From Sulfurimonas sp. HSL3-1 (GTDB lineage Bacteria; Campylobacterota; Campylobacteria; Campylobacterales; Sulfurimonadaceae), in the NCBI RefSeq assembly GCF_039645995.1, contig NZ_CP147920.1, positions 310,001 to 374,000 on the forward strand: 64,000 nucleotides of DNA. Reading direction: 5' to 3'. Below the pieces are notes generated by a model. The model searched no databases, was not told the DNA's origin, and was given only the letters and a program-made list of their open reading frames with translations. Each line of letters begins with the position of its first letter. Position 1 is the stretch's first letter. Shown here in pieces: positions 42,667 through 52,311 of this stretch. The translations under genes and the position numbers were made by a program.

Positions 42667-44550
42667 GTGTTGGAATACGATATTATCGTCGTCGGCGGCG
42701 GGCATGCGGGCATCGAAGCCTCCCTCGCGGCGGCACGGATGGGCAAGAAGACCCTGCTGGTCTCCATGCTGGCCGAACAGGTAGGGGCGACGTCATGCAA
42801 CCCGGCCGTCGGCGGACTGGCAAAGGGGCATTTGGTCAGAGAACTCGACGCCCTCGGCGGCGAAATGGGACTGCTCACCGACGAGGCGGGGATCCAGTAC
42901 CGCATCCTCAATGCCGCCAAAGGTCCCGCCGTGCGCGGCAGCCGGGCGCAGATCGATATGGACAAGTACCGCATCGCCGCGCGCAACGTCATTTTGAACA
43001 CCCCGAACCTCGACCTGCTGCAGGAGACCGTCGAAGGGCTGCTTTATGAAGAGCAGACGGTAACGGGGGTACGTACGAACCTGCTCAACGAGTACCGCGC
43101 CAAACGTGTCATTCTCACGACGGGGACCTTTCTCAAAGGGGTCGTGCATATCGGCGAGGTCAAACAGACCGCCGGCCGCTTCGGGGAGTTCTCGGCGGAG
43201 AATCTCTCCGATTCGCTCCGCGCTCTCGGCCTCAAGGTCGGTCGCCTCAAAACGGGGACCTGCCCCCGCGTCGACTCCAAGACGATCGATTTCTCGGTGA
43301 TGGAGCAGCAGCCCGGCGACGAACTGCCGAGCCCCTTCAGTTTCCGCACCGACCGCGAGACGTTCGCCGAAACGAAGCAGCAGCTCCCCTGTTACATCGC
43401 CTACACGAATGAGGATACGCACGGCATCATCGAAGGCAACTTCCACCGCGCCCCGCTCTTCACCGGCCAGATCGAGGGTATAGGCCCCCGCTACTGCCCC
43501 AGCATCGAGGATAAGATCAATCGTTTCCGGGACAAAGATCGTCACCACCTTTTTATCGAGCCGCAGACCGAGGAGAACACCGAGTGCTACATCAACGGGA
43601 TGAGCACGTCGCTTCCGCCGGATGTGCAGCAGGCGATGGTCCACTCCGTGCGCGGCATGGAGAACGCGAAGATCGTCCGCTACGGCTACGCCATCGAGTA
43701 CGATTACGTTGACCCGACGGAGCTGAAGCACTCCCTGGAGACGAAAAAGGTGCACCACCTTTTCCTCGCCGGGCAGATCAACGGCACGACGGGCTACGAA
43801 GAAGCGGCGGCCCAGGGGCTGATGGCCGGGATCAACGCTGCGCTCTCCCTGGACGGACGGGAGCCGCTGGTGCTGGGCCGCGACGAAGCTTACATCGGCG
43901 TTCTGATCGACGACTTGGTCACCAAGGGGACCAAAGAGCCCTACCGCATGTTCACCTCCCGCGCCGAGTACCGCCTGCTGCTGCGCGAAGAGACGGCGGA
44001 CATCCGCCTGGGCAAATACGGCCACGATGCGGGACTCATCGACGATGCTACCTTTGAGAAGTTCGAGGCGAAACGGCTGCAGATCGAAGAGGGAGCAGCG
44101 CTCATCAACGCGACGGAATATACTCCGAACAAAGAGTTCCTTGCCTTTCTCGAGAGTATCGGCGAAGAGCGCGTGACCGACAAGATCAGCGCGCAGCAGC
44201 TTATCGCCCGCAAGAGCTTCACCCGTGAGAAGATGCTGAAACTTCTGCCGGAACTCTCCAAGTACGATCCGTATATCCAGGAGCAGATCATGATCGACGC
44301 GAAGTACGCCCGCTACGTCGAGAAGCAGCTTGACGAGATCGAGAAGATGAAGAAGAACATCAGCATCAAGATCCCGGAAGGGTTCGATTTCGCTTCCGTC
44401 AAAGGGCTCTCCAACGAGATCGTCGAAAAGCTCAAGACCTTCAACCCGCCGACCCTGCAGGCGGCCTCGCAGATCAGCGGGGTGACGCCGGCAGCGATCG
44501 AGATCCTGCACATCTATATCAAAATGGCGCAGAAAAAGGCGGCAGGATGA
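42667..44550 (+). CDS. mnmG: tRNA uridine-5-carboxymethylaminomethyl synthesis enzyme MnmG
   Basis: A 627-residue FAD enzyme which, with MnmE, modifies U34 of several tRNAs. It begins with the FAD motif [11 protein letters not shown] (residues 8-18), then [16 protein letters not shown] and the family block [10 protein letters not shown]. The C-terminal helical domain follows. GTG start at 42667. The stop overlaps the next gene (ATGA). MnmE is not in the window. Confidence 0.97.
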   Translation: MLEYDIIVVGGGHAGIEASLAAARMGKKTLLVSMLAEQVGATSCNPAVGGLAKGHLVRELDALGGEMGLLTDEAGIQYRILNAAKGPAVRGSRAQIDMDKYRIAARNVILNTPNLDLLQETVEGLLYEEQTVTGVRTNLLNEYRAKRVILTTGTFLKGVVHIGEVKQTAGRFGEFSAENLSDSLRALGLKVGRLKTGTCPRVDSKTIDFSVMEQQPGDELPSPFSFRTDRETFAETKQQLPCYIAYTNEDTHGIIEGNFHRAPLFTGQIEGIGPRYCPSIEDKINRFRDKDRHHLFIEPQTEENTECYINGMSTSLPPDVQQAMVHSVRGMENAKIVRYGYAIEYDYVDPTELKHSLETKKVHHLFLAGQINGTTGYEEAAAQGLMAGINAALSLDGREPLVLGRDEAYIGVLIDDLVTKGTKEPYRMFTSRAEYRLLLREETADIRLGKYGHDAGLIDDATFEKFEAKRLQIEEGAALINATEYTPNKEFLAFLESIGEERVTDKISAQQLIARKSFTREKMLKLLPELSKYDPYIQEQIMIDAKYARYVEKQLDEIEKMKKNISIKIPEGFDFASVKGLSNEIVEKLKTFNPPTLQAASQISGVTPAAIEILHIYIKMAQKKAAG

Positions 44551-45416
44551 GACTCTTTTACTATGTGCATACCGGGCACCGCATCGGCCTGGACCGTTTC
44601 CGCCGCGCCGCGACGATCATCCGCGCGCTGGGCGACGTCGACATCACCCTGCTGAGCTCCGATTTCCGCATCGCCTCGATGGCCCGCGAACACGGCATCA
44701 AGCGTGCCGTCGGTGTTGACGTCGTGCGCAACATCCCCCAGATCGCAAACAACGGGGACAAGATCATCTTTGACTCCGCCGAGATCAATCCGGTGATGCT
44801 CGATGACATGACCCGCTACTTCTCGACCTTTATCCGCATCAGCGACGATCCCAACGAACAGAAGCATCCCGATGAACTTCTTATCTCCCCCTATCTCGAA
44901 GGCGAAGGGGTTTTCAAGGGGGTCGCGGTGGACGACGCCTGGTTCGAAGAAAAGCCCAAAACGATCAAGCGGGCTTTCTTCTTCGGCGACGATGATTATG
45001 AAGAGGACCTTGCGGCGAACGCTGCAACCTTCGCGGGGCTGGAGCTGGAGCTGCTGGAAGGGTTCTACTGGTTCTACGGCTACGGCGAGAAACTCAAGGG
45101 CAGTTTCACGGCGCTGCATGACGAAGAGGCGTACGATGCCGTGATCGCCGGTAGCGAATGTCTGGTAACGTCCTCGCCGCAGGCAGTACTGGAGCATCTG
45201 GCCGCCGGCGGCAAACCGATCTACCTGCAGCGGGAAGACTACCCGACCGATTTCATTCCGCTTTTTGAATCACTCACCATTCCCGTTATTCATGGTTTTA
45301 ATAAGTCTGCATTATCCGAAGCATTAAATAAAATGCAATCACATACCTATCACGCATGCCCCAAAAATAGCGAAAAACTGGCAACCTTTCTTAAACAAAA
45401 TCTAGATTTATATTGA
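44547..45416 (+). CDS. Uncharacterised protein, GT-B/PseG-like fold suspected
   Basis: A 289-residue soluble protein. The start [28 protein letters not shown] resembles the first Rossmann unit of MurG/PseG-like nucleotide-sugar proteins (GHxxR near the N-terminus). Near residue 208 it has [23 protein letters not shown], a pattern like the donor-site helix of that fold. It is co-translated with mnmG. The 3-prime quarter is more AT-rich than neighbours. Activity is not assigned. Confidence 0.6.
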   Translation: MRLFYYVHTGHRIGLDRFRRAATIIRALGDVDITLLSSDFRIASMAREHGIKRAVGVDVVRNIPQIANNGDKIIFDSAEINPVMLDDMTRYFSTFIRISDDPNEQKHPDELLISPYLEGEGVFKGVAVDDAWFEEKPKTIKRAFFFGDDDYEEDLAANAATFAGLELELLEGFYWFYGYGEKLKGSFTALHDEEAYDAVIAGSECLVTSSPQAVLEHLAAGGKPIYLQREDYPTDFIPLFESLTIPVIHGFNKSALSEALNKMQSHTYHACPKNSEKLATFLKQNLDLY

Positions 45417-45440
45417 CTTAATCCTATTTTATATAAGATA
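45413..45440 (+). promoter_or_regulatory. Promoter of petABC
   Basis: TTGACT at 45413-45418 and TAAGAT at 45435-45440 with 16 bp between them, 33 nt before the petA ATG, in a locally AT-rich stretch. Confidence 0.55.
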
Positions 45441-45472
45441 GAGCGAAATATTTTATAAGAGAGGACATAACT

Positions 45473-45994
45473 ATGGAGCAAAGCCGTAGGGGTTTTATGG
45501 GTAAAGTCTTCGGTGCGGTGGCCGGTGTCGGCGCCGTCGGAGCACTTTATGCCATGAAAAAATCGTGGGACCCGCTTCCGAGCGTCAAAGCCGCGGGTTT
45601 TACGACAATCGATCTGAGCGCAGCTGAACCGAATAAGCTGATGGTCGAAAAATGGCGCGGAAAGCCGATCTTCGTACTGAAAAAGACACCGGAGATGGTC
45701 GCCAAGCAAAGCGCGGAGCAGACGGCACGCGATATCGTCGTGAACGGGGATAGCTTCCTTATCTGTATCGGGCTGTGTACGCACCTGGGATGTATCCCGG
45801 CTTACCGCGAAGCGAAACTGGACTTCAAATGTGCCTGCCACGGGGGTGAGTTCGACAGCAGCGGTATCGAGACGAAAGCTCCGCCGCCGAGTCCGATGGT
45901 GATCCCGCCCTTTAACGTGAAGGGCAACACGGTCGTACTGGGTGAAGAGGGCGAAGCGTATCGCAAAATGAAAGAAGCCGGCGTGCTGGCATAA
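45473..45994 (+). CDS. petA: Rieske iron-sulphur subunit of the bc1 complex
   Basis: A 173-residue Rieske protein. The N-terminus has a Tat-type signal/anchor (SRRGFM, then a hydrophobic segment to about residue 28). The 2Fe-2S ligand boxes are CTHLGC (102-107) and CACHGG (120-125). It passes electrons from quinol to the cytochrome c subunit. Followed by petB after 13 nt. Confidence 0.97.
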   Translation: MEQSRRGFMGKVFGAVAGVGAVGALYAMKKSWDPLPSVKAAGFTTIDLSAAEPNKLMVEKWRGKPIFVLKKTPEMVAKQSAEQTARDIVVNGDSFLICIGLCTHLGCIPAYREAKLDFKCACHGGEFDSSGIETKAPPPSPMVIPPFNVKGNTVVLGEEGEAYRKMKEAGVLA

Positions 45995-46007
45995 GTGAGG
46001 GGGAGAA

Positions 46008-47222
46008 ATGGCACATTTTACCAAAGCAACCAGCGTTCATGACTGGTTGAACCAGCGCCTGGCGATCGATACGCTGCAGCGCGTACTCTCAAAAGAGTAT
46101 TGGATTCCGAAAAACATCAATTTTCTTTGGGCAATGGGGATGGTTCTGGCGTTTACGTTCGGCATCCTTCTCGTTTCAGGGATTTTCCTGCTGATGTACT
46201 ATCAGCCAAACGTCGACACAGCCTTTGACAGTGTCAACTATACGATCATGCGCGAAGTGGATTTCGGCTGGCTCTGGCGCCACGTACATGCCGTTGCGGC
46301 CTCCGTCGTCTTTTTGATCATCTATATCCACATGCTGACGGGGATCTACTACGGTTCGTACAAAAAAGGCCGCGAGATGATCTGGATCTCCGGTATGCTC
46401 CTGTTCGTGGCGTTCTCCGCCGAAGCGTTCAGCGGTTACATGCTGCCGTGGGGCCAGATGAGCTACTGGGCGGGGATGGTTATTACCAACCTCTTCAGCC
46501 TCGGTTCGCTGGAGTTCAACGGGCTTGTTGAGTGGATCCGCGGTGACTACGTCCCGGGTCAGGCCTTCCTGGACCGCTTCTTTATGCTGCACGTCCTGCT
46601 GATCCCGCTGGCGATCCTGGGGGTCATCGGTCTGCACTTCGGTGCCCTGCGCATCCCGCACGTCAATAACCAGGACGGCGAAGAGTTCGATTTCGAGGAA
46701 GAAGCGGCCAAATACAAAGCCGGCAACAAGAAAGAGTCCAAGGTCATCGCCTTCGCGAACGACTTCCTTTCCAAGGATATGTTCGTCGTGAGCATCTACC
46801 TGATCTTCTTCTTCTACCTGGTCTTCTGGCACTTCGGTTTCGCGATGGACCCGATCAACTTCGACCCGGCTGACGGATTGAAGACGCCGCCGCACATCTA
46901 TCCGGAGTGGTACTTCCTCTGGAGCTATGAGATCCTGCGTCCGTTCCCGAAAGATCCGGGCCTCGTCGCCTTCGGCTTTGCACAGGTGATCTTCTTCCTG
47001 CTGCCGTGGTTCGACCGCAGTCCGAACGCCGTGCCGGCAAGCCGCCGCGGCCTCTTCTTCTTCTGGTTCTGGGCAATGGTTATCGACCTGATCGTCCTGA
47101 CCGCGATGGGCAAGCTGCCGCCGGTCGGCGTCTACAGCCTTATCGGTAAAGTAGCGGCATATGCATTTATCGCCCTGTGGGTGATCCTGCCGTTCATCAC
47201 AAGAAATGAAAAACGGGTATAA
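46008..47222 (+). CDS. petB: Cytochrome b subunit of the bc1 complex
   Basis: A 404-residue full-length cytochrome b with eight or nine membrane helices. Haem-b ligands are in RHVHAVAASV, YIHM, FMLHVLLIP and GLHFG, and the quinol-site PEWYFLWSYEILR motif (PEWY) is present near residue 301. It is a fused N- plus C-domain form like mitochondrial cyt b. It sits between petA and petC. Confidence 0.97.
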   Translation: MAHFTKATSVHDWLNQRLAIDTLQRVLSKEYWIPKNINFLWAMGMVLAFTFGILLVSGIFLLMYYQPNVDTAFDSVNYTIMREVDFGWLWRHVHAVAASVVFLIIYIHMLTGIYYGSYKKGREMIWISGMLLFVAFSAEAFSGYMLPWGQMSYWAGMVITNLFSLGSLEFNGLVEWIRGDYVPGQAFLDRFFMLHVLLIPLAILGVIGLHFGALRIPHVNNQDGEEFDFEEEAAKYKAGNKKESKVIAFANDFLSKDMFVVSIYLIFFFYLVFWHFGFAMDPINFDPADGLKTPPHIYPEWYFLWSYEILRPFPKDPGLVAFGFAQVIFFLLPWFDRSPNAVPASRRGLFFFWFWAMVIDLIVLTAMGKLPPVGVYSLIGKVAAYAFIALWVILPFITRNEKRV

Positions 47223-47232
47223 GGAGAAGTAG

Positions 47233-48174
47233 ATGAAAGAATTTAAAATTTTAGCTGTTGTCATCTTCTTTACCCTGGTGACTTACTGGTTGGTCGAACC
47301 TTTTGCCCATTCGCAGATGCATGCGCATGTTGAGAGCGAAGGGTTCTCCTATGATGATCTTCCGCCGCTTGAGAAAACGGGCGATGCGACCCGCGGCCAG
47401 GAGCTGGTCATGGGTGCAGGCGGCTGTATCGGCTGTCACAGCATTGAAGCCGCGGGCTTCCCGGCGGCAATGTCACCGGTCGACAATAGTGCGGCTTACG
47501 GCGTCAACCCGCCGGACCTGAGCAACGCGGGCGGTATTTACGCTGCCAAGTTCCTCGCGGCGCTGATCAAGAACCCGACGCAGGCGCTGATGGTCGAGCA
47601 CAAGTTCACGCCTGAGAGCGGCAAGATGCACCCGATGGTCGCCTTCTACGGTGCCGGCGGGGACATCGACCAGGAGGTCGCCGATATGGTCGCCTACCTG
47701 CAGTCCATCGCGCCGAAACCGGACCAGATTACGCCGAAGCAGGCATTCGATACGGCCTGCGGCCGCTGTCACGCCGTCAAGTACGAGAAGTGGACGCAGA
47801 TCGGCGAGAAACCGGTCTTCAGGAAAAAGCGCGACGAGCTGGTCTTCCTGACACAGGTCGAGGATTACAACGCGAACCTGATGGGCTACATGGGTAAACT
47901 CCCGCCGGATCTCTCCATGTACATCCGTTCCCGCGGCGAACACTACATCTCGACCTTTATCGAGAACCCGCAGAACCTGCTCCACGGCACGGCGATGCCG
48001 CGGGTCGGTGTGAGCAAAGACGGGGCGGAGAAGGTGATCGAGTACCTCGTAGAGGCGGGCGATCCGAAGCATGCCGAACGCGACAGCGTCGGTATCAAGG
48101 TGATGATCTTCCTGCTCGTCTTCGCGGCGGCATCCTATCTCTGGAAAAAAGAGATCTGGAAAGATCTGCACTAA
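47233..48174 (+). CDS. petC: Di-haem cytochrome c subunit of the bc1 complex
   Basis: A 313-residue cytochrome with an N-terminal anchor (about 5-22), two cytochrome c domains with CIGCH (about 64-68) and CGRCH (about 176-180), and a C-terminal membrane helix (about 288-304). The two-haem c subunit is the Campylobacterota form in place of mono-haem c1. Electrons could pass to the caa3 oxidase encoded at 14-18 kb or to a cbb3 oxidase not seen here. Confidence 0.96.
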   Translation: MKEFKILAVVIFFTLVTYWLVEPFAHSQMHAHVESEGFSYDDLPPLEKTGDATRGQELVMGAGGCIGCHSIEAAGFPAAMSPVDNSAAYGVNPPDLSNAGGIYAAKFLAALIKNPTQALMVEHKFTPESGKMHPMVAFYGAGGDIDQEVADMVAYLQSIAPKPDQITPKQAFDTACGRCHAVKYEKWTQIGEKPVFRKKRDELVFLTQVEDYNANLMGYMGKLPPDLSMYIRSRGEHYISTFIENPQNLLHGTAMPRVGVSKDGAEKVIEYLVEAGDPKHAERDSVGIKVMIFLLVFAAASYLWKKEIWKDLH

Positions 48175-48243
48175 CTCGGGGCCCGCGGCCCTGCCGCACC
48201 CGGTTACTTAACCCATCTCAACCCTTTCCAATCAACTTCCCGC

Positions 48244-48249
48244 TATAAT
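48244..48249 (+). promoter_or_regulatory. -10 element of moaA-queE
   Basis: TATAAT (CGCTATAATTTC) 98 nt before the moaA start, leaving a leader of roughly 85 nt that includes an 11-codon ATG frame (48293-48328) and the decamer TTCGGACGTC that also precedes thrS. Confidence 0.6.
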
Positions 48250-48341
48250 TTCACTTTTCTAATGGATAGGATACCTTTCCACACAACAAAATATGAGGCA
48301 CACCCCGAGCGATTCGGACGTCCCTTGAAAAAGAGTAGGCA

Positions 48342-49307
48342 TTGCTGGTAGACAAGTTTGACAGGACCGTTGATTATCTCCGCGTTTCGGTAACGGAGCG
48401 CTGCAATTTCCGCTGTCAGTACTGTATGCCGGAAAAACCCTTCTCCTGGGTCCCCAAAGAGAAACTGCTCAGTTTCGAGGAGCTTTTCGCCTTTATCAAG
48501 GTGGCCATCGACGAAGGTGTGAAGAAGATCCGTATCACGGGGGGCGAACCGCTCCTGCGCGAAGACCTCGACGTCTTCATCAAGATGATTCATGACTACA
48601 AGCCCGATGTCGACCTGGCGATGACGACCAACGCATTTTTGCTCAAGGGGGCGGCGCAGCGGCTCTACGACGCCGGGCTGCGCCGCCTGAACGTCTCCGT
48701 CGATTCGCTCAAACCGGAGGTGGCGGAGAAGATCGCCCAGAAAGACGTTCTGGGACCGGTCCTCGCGGGCATCGAAGAGGCGCTCAAAGTCGGCCTCAAG
48801 GTCAAGGTGAATATGGTGCCGATGAAGGGCGTCAACGACGGCGAGGTCCTCGACATCCTCGAGTACTGCAAAGAGCGGGGAATGGTCGTGCGCTTCATCG
48901 AGTACATGGAAAATGTTCACGCCCATGATGAAGTCAAGGGGCTTGACAGCGAGGAGCTGCTCAGCATCATCGGCAGCCGCTACAGCTACGAGGACGAGGG
49001 CTTCGACGGCCACTCCCCGTCGCACTACTACAAGCTCGGCGATGGCTACGAGTTCGGCATCATCGAACCGCACAAGGACGATTTCTGCAAAAAGTGCAAC
49101 CGTATCCGCCTCACCGCCGAGGGACAGCTGATCCCATGCCTCTACTTTGACGAGGCGATGAGCATCAAGGACGCCGTCAAGCGGGGCGACATCAAAATGG
49201 CGGCCCTGATCCTCAAAGAGGTTGTCAAGAACAAACCGGAGAAGAACCGCTGGAGCGATCCGGACGGCGAGCACTCCAAGCGCGCCTTTTACGAAACGGG
49301 GGGCTGA
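48342..49307 (+). CDS. moaA: GTP 3',8-cyclase (molybdopterin synthesis)
   Basis: A 321-residue radical-SAM enzyme catalysing the first step of molybdenum-cofactor synthesis. The SAM cluster is C21, C25, C28 (CNFRCQYC); the second cluster is in [10 protein letters not shown] followed by IPC near residue 265. TTG start at 48342. moaC and other moa genes are absent from the window. Overlaps queE by one base. Confidence 0.94.
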   Translation: MLVDKFDRTVDYLRVSVTERCNFRCQYCMPEKPFSWVPKEKLLSFEELFAFIKVAIDEGVKKIRITGGEPLLREDLDVFIKMIHDYKPDVDLAMTTNAFLLKGAAQRLYDAGLRRLNVSVDSLKPEVAEKIAQKDVLGPVLAGIEEALKVGLKVKVNMVPMKGVNDGEVLDILEYCKERGMVVRFIEYMENVHAHDEVKGLDSEELLSIIGSRYSYEDEGFDGHSPSHYYKLGDGYEFGIIEPHKDDFCKKCNRIRLTAEGQLIPCLYFDEAMSIKDAVKRGDIKMAALILKEVVKNKPEKNRWSDPDGEHSKRAFYETGG

Positions 49308-50065
49308 TGCTCTACCTGGTCGAACACTTCTACTCCATCCAGGGCGAGGGACGCTATACGGGCGTGCCGTCGCTCTTTTTCCGTTTCGGCGGCTGCAATA
49401 TGCGCTGCGAGGGGTTCGCCTGCAGCGAGACCGCCGCGAACGGGGTGACGGTCACGGGTTGCGATACCGTCTATGCCGTCAACAAGCAGCATTTCGGTGC
49501 CCAGTGGCTCTGCATCGAGCATATGGACGAGCTCATTACGATCATGAACGGGTATACCCTTCCGCCGCAGGTCGACGTCGTCATGACCGGCGGGGAGCCG
49601 CTGATCTATGCGGAAAACGAGGTCTTTACCGCCTTTGTGCGCCACCTCGTCGACCGGGGGCACCGCGTCACCTTCGAGACCAACGGCGCCATGCCCGTCG
49701 ATTTCGAGCGCTTTCCGGTCTACCGCGACTGCGTCTTCGCCCTCTCCGTCAAGCTCTCCAACAGCGGTGAACCATTTGAGAAACGGGTACGCCCAAACGC
49801 CTTCGTCCCTATTGCGCAGCAGGCGAAAGAGGCCTACTTCAAGTTTACGATCGACCGTGGCTCCATCGGCGAGAATATGGAGCACGAGATCGATGAAATC
49901 GTCGCCCATGCGCCGCAGCTTCAGGTCTACTGCATGCCGATGGGCGGCAGCCGCGCCGAGATCGAAGCCAACACCGAAGCCGTCATCGATTTCTGCAAGG
50001 CCCGCGGCTACACCTACAGCGACCGCCTTCATATCCGCATCTGGGACGCGAACAAAGGGGTATAG
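49307..50065 (+). CDS. queE: 7-carboxy-7-deazaguanine synthase
   Basis: A 252-residue radical-SAM enzyme of queuosine synthesis. The N-terminal FRFGGCNMRCEGFAC gives cysteines with a longer final spacing than the canonical CxxxCxxC, which is seen in this protein family. GGEPLIY and TNGAMPVDFE follow. It is the second gene of the moaA-queE pair, an association based on position, not pathway. Confidence 0.88.
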   Translation: MLYLVEHFYSIQGEGRYTGVPSLFFRFGGCNMRCEGFACSETAANGVTVTGCDTVYAVNKQHFGAQWLCIEHMDELITIMNGYTLPPQVDVVMTGGEPLIYAENEVFTAFVRHLVDRGHRVTFETNGAMPVDFERFPVYRDCVFALSVKLSNSGEPFEKRVRPNAFVPIAQQAKEAYFKFTIDRGSIGENMEHEIDEIVAHAPQLQVYCMPMGGSRAEIEANTEAVIDFCKARGYTYSDRLHIRIWDANKGV

Positions 50066-50071
50066 TCTCTC

Positions 50072-51343
50072 CTAGCGCTGCGCGCGGAGCTTGCCCAGGA
50101 TCAGCTCGAAGTGCTGGATCAGGTCGTAATACTCCCGGCGATAGGAGAGCGGTACGTCGACTTTCTGTATTTTCTGCAGTGCCTGTTCGAGTTTCATGAC
50201 CGCTTCGCGCCGCTGCGGCGCGTCATAGCTGTCCATCTCATCTTCGATCGCATTGAGCGTTCTGTACCAGCGGTAGATCTTGGAGCGGCTACGCCAGCTC
50301 ACGAGCGGCAGGAAGAGTTTCACCAGCGGGATCATCAGGGCGATGACCGGGATAAAAAGCAGCATCAGCCGCTTGATGATCGAGGCGATCCAGAAGGGGA
50401 AGAGGCTCTCCAGCCAGCTTTCGCCGTCGCGCAGATAGACCTCCGCATCGGCGTTGATGGGGAACTCCAGGCGGGCGGTGCCGGGGAACTCGCCCTCTTT
50501 GCGGAAGACACCCGCACCGCCGTGGACCTTTTGGGCCGCGCGCAGCACCAGCCGGATAAGATCGGGATGGAGATCGTCGCGGCTGACCAGCGTCGCTGTC
50601 GCGGCGATGAGATGCTTGGTCGTTGCGGGGAGGTTGTGTTCAAGGTCCATGACCCCTTCATCCAGCGTGACGGCATTGAGAAAGGGGTAGCGGACGGTAT
50701 AGGCGTGGGTCCGGGTGAAGTCGAGCAGTTTGATCTTCGGATCGAGCAGCAGCGTCTTCGTCAGCGGCGCGAAGGCGCCGATGATGCTAAAAAGCGCATC
50801 GGCGTCGCCGTCAAAGAGCGCCTGGGCCCCCGCGTCGTTTCCGAGGGAAAGGAAGGTACTGTTCTCCGAGGTGATGCCGTTCGCCCCCAGCAGCGTGAGC
50901 GCGAGGGCCTTTGTCCCGCTCCCCTCGGCGCCGACGGCGATGCGTTTTCCCTTGAGTTCGCTCAGGTTGTGCAGTTCCCCAGCTGCGGCGGAGTAGTAGA
51001 CCCAGATCGGTTCGTTGTAGAGGCTGGCGAGGGAGGTAAAGGGCTCGCTTCTGAACGCATCCGTACTCCCGCTCTGCACAAATGCGATGTCGACCTTTTT
51101 CGCTTTGAGCAGTCCGAGTGCCTCCACCGATCCCTGCGTGGGAACGATATCGACCGTGACATGCTGCTTGGCCAGCAGCGCTTTGTAGCGCAGCGCGCTT
51201 TGGTAGTAGATCCCCTCTTCGGTGCCGGTGGCGATGGTGACGTGATCGGGGGCCAGCGGCGGGAGGAAACGGCTGCCGACATAGAGCAGCCCGAGGAAGA
51301 GGGCGAGTATGGGCAGAATGATCTTGCAGAGATGACACTTCAT
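50072..51343 (-). CDS. TAXI-family solute-binding protein with C-terminal membrane region
   Basis: A 423-residue protein with a signal/anchor (about 8-25), then a periplasmic TRAP-associated extracytoplasmic immunogenic (TAXI) domain (TIATGTEEGIYYQSA, QGSVEALGLLKAKKVDIAFVQSG, LKGKRIAVGAEGSGT). Near residues 305-340 a strong hydrophobic segment (IKRLMLLFIPVIALMIPLV) follows, then a basic cytoplasmic tail of about 75 residues. The ATG at 51343 is chosen for the signal peptide; the frame remains open upstream. No TRAP permease gene is adjacent, so it may act as a sensor or with a distant permease. Confidence 0.8.
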   Translation of the reverse strand: MKCHLCKIILPILALFLGLLYVGSRFLPPLAPDHVTIATGTEEGIYYQSALRYKALLAKQHVTVDIVPTQGSVEALGLLKAKKVDIAFVQSGSTDAFRSEPFTSLASLYNEPIWVYYSAAAGELHNLSELKGKRIAVGAEGSGTKALALTLLGANGITSENSTFLSLGNDAGAQALFDGDADALFSIIGAFAPLTKTLLLDPKIKLLDFTRTHAYTVRYPFLNAVTLDEGVMDLEHNLPATTKHLIAATATLVSRDDLHPDLIRLVLRAAQKVHGGAGVFRKEGEFPGTARLEFPINADAEVYLRDGESWLESLFPFWIASIIKRLMLLFIPVIALMIPLVKLFLPLVSWRSRSKIYRWYRTLNAIEDEMDSYDAPQRREAVMKLEQALQKIQKVDVPLSYRREYYDLIQHFELILGKLRAQR

Positions 51344-51377
51344 GACGCTATAATAACGAAAAAAGCGAAGCGGAGCG

Positions 51378-52310
51378 ATGACACGTGTTGTGCTGGCCGT
51401 CTGGATGCTGTGTCGTGTCCTGTGGGGCGCGGATACGCCCGAAGAGGCGGCGAAGAAAGCGTACCTTGCCAACATCAATGCCCTGATGGTCTTTACGACC
51501 AAGGACGGACTCAACTCCGGGACCTACGAGTTCACCCGGGCCAATACGAGCATGTACATCATCCACCTCCCGCTGCGCTACCAGTTTGATCCTTTCGCCC
51601 CGGACCTGAACGCCTTCGTGATCGGCGGAGTGGGATACAGCGAAACCAAGCTGACCAACGACGTCAATACATCGACACCGCTCTCCGGCGACATCGCGCT
51701 GAGCGCGACGAACATGCTGCGCACCTATACCGGCGGGATCGGCGGGGGGCTGCGCTACCGACCGGGCCTGGGGTTCGAGATGCTCGGCGGGCTCGAGGCG
51801 ATCTACTCCCGGGTCGGCGTCAGCGCCCGCGACGATAACGGCGCAGGCGACAGTGTCGGGGACCTGTTTAAAGAGAGCTACAACGCCAACATCTCCTACC
51901 GCGTCTTTTTTGCGCTGGAGTACCGGCGTGAATGGAAAGGGTACAAACCCTACGCGACACTGACCTACGACCTCTATGAGACCAAAAGCGCCATCAGTAC
52001 CAAGCAGCTGAGCAAGTTTACCACCCAGACGAACGTCACCTCCTTTTCCATCGGAGGTGAATCGGCGCCGCTGACGGACTACCACGGGATGTACCTGACG
52101 CTGGAGGGGTACCTGCGCGGCAGTTACCTGGGGGGCGATATTACGCGCGTGACGCACTTTGACGGCTACGGGACGCTCGGCGGTGTCGGCTACTGGTACG
52201 TCAGCGAGGCGATGAACTATATCGAGCGTTTTTTTCTCGAAGTGAGCACGATCCAGGCCGACGGCCTCCGGGGGTATAACATCGGACTGGGGTTTACGCT
52301 GGATTATTAG
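51378..52310 (+). CDS. Predicted outer-membrane beta-barrel protein
   Basis: A 310-residue protein with a signal peptide (about 1-18) and alternating strands (GTYEFTRANTSMYIIHLPLRYQF, GGVGYSETKLT, YRVFFALEYRREW, YEFGLGFTLDY-type end GYNIGLGFTLDY) consistent with a 12- to 14-strand barrel. The last residue is Tyr, an acceptable BAM signal. Resembles solitary autotransporter-type barrels; function unknown. It is divergent from the TAXI protein and convergent with the metallopeptidase-barrel gene. Confidence 0.7.
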   Translation: MTRVVLAVWMLCRVLWGADTPEEAAKKAYLANINALMVFTTKDGLNSGTYEFTRANTSMYIIHLPLRYQFDPFAPDLNAFVIGGVGYSETKLTNDVNTSTPLSGDIALSATNMLRTYTGGIGGGLRYRPGLGFEMLGGLEAIYSRVGVSARDDNGAGDSVGDLFKESYNANISYRVFFALEYRREWKGYKPYATLTYDLYETKSAISTKQLSKFTTQTNVTSFSIGGESAPLTDYHGMYLTLEGYLRGSYLGGDITRVTHFDGYGTLGGVGYWYVSEAMNYIERFFLEVSTIQADGLRGYNIGLGFTLDY

Positions 52311-52311
52311 G

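Noticed and set aside
48250-48341. Moco riboswitch in the moaA leader.
   Set aside because: The leader is under 100 nt and I see no multi-stem structure like the moco motif.
50111-51589. A 492-codon plus-strand frame opposite the TAXI protein.
   Set aside because: The minus-strand frame has a signal peptide and TAXI motifs; the plus frame has neither and runs into the next gene.
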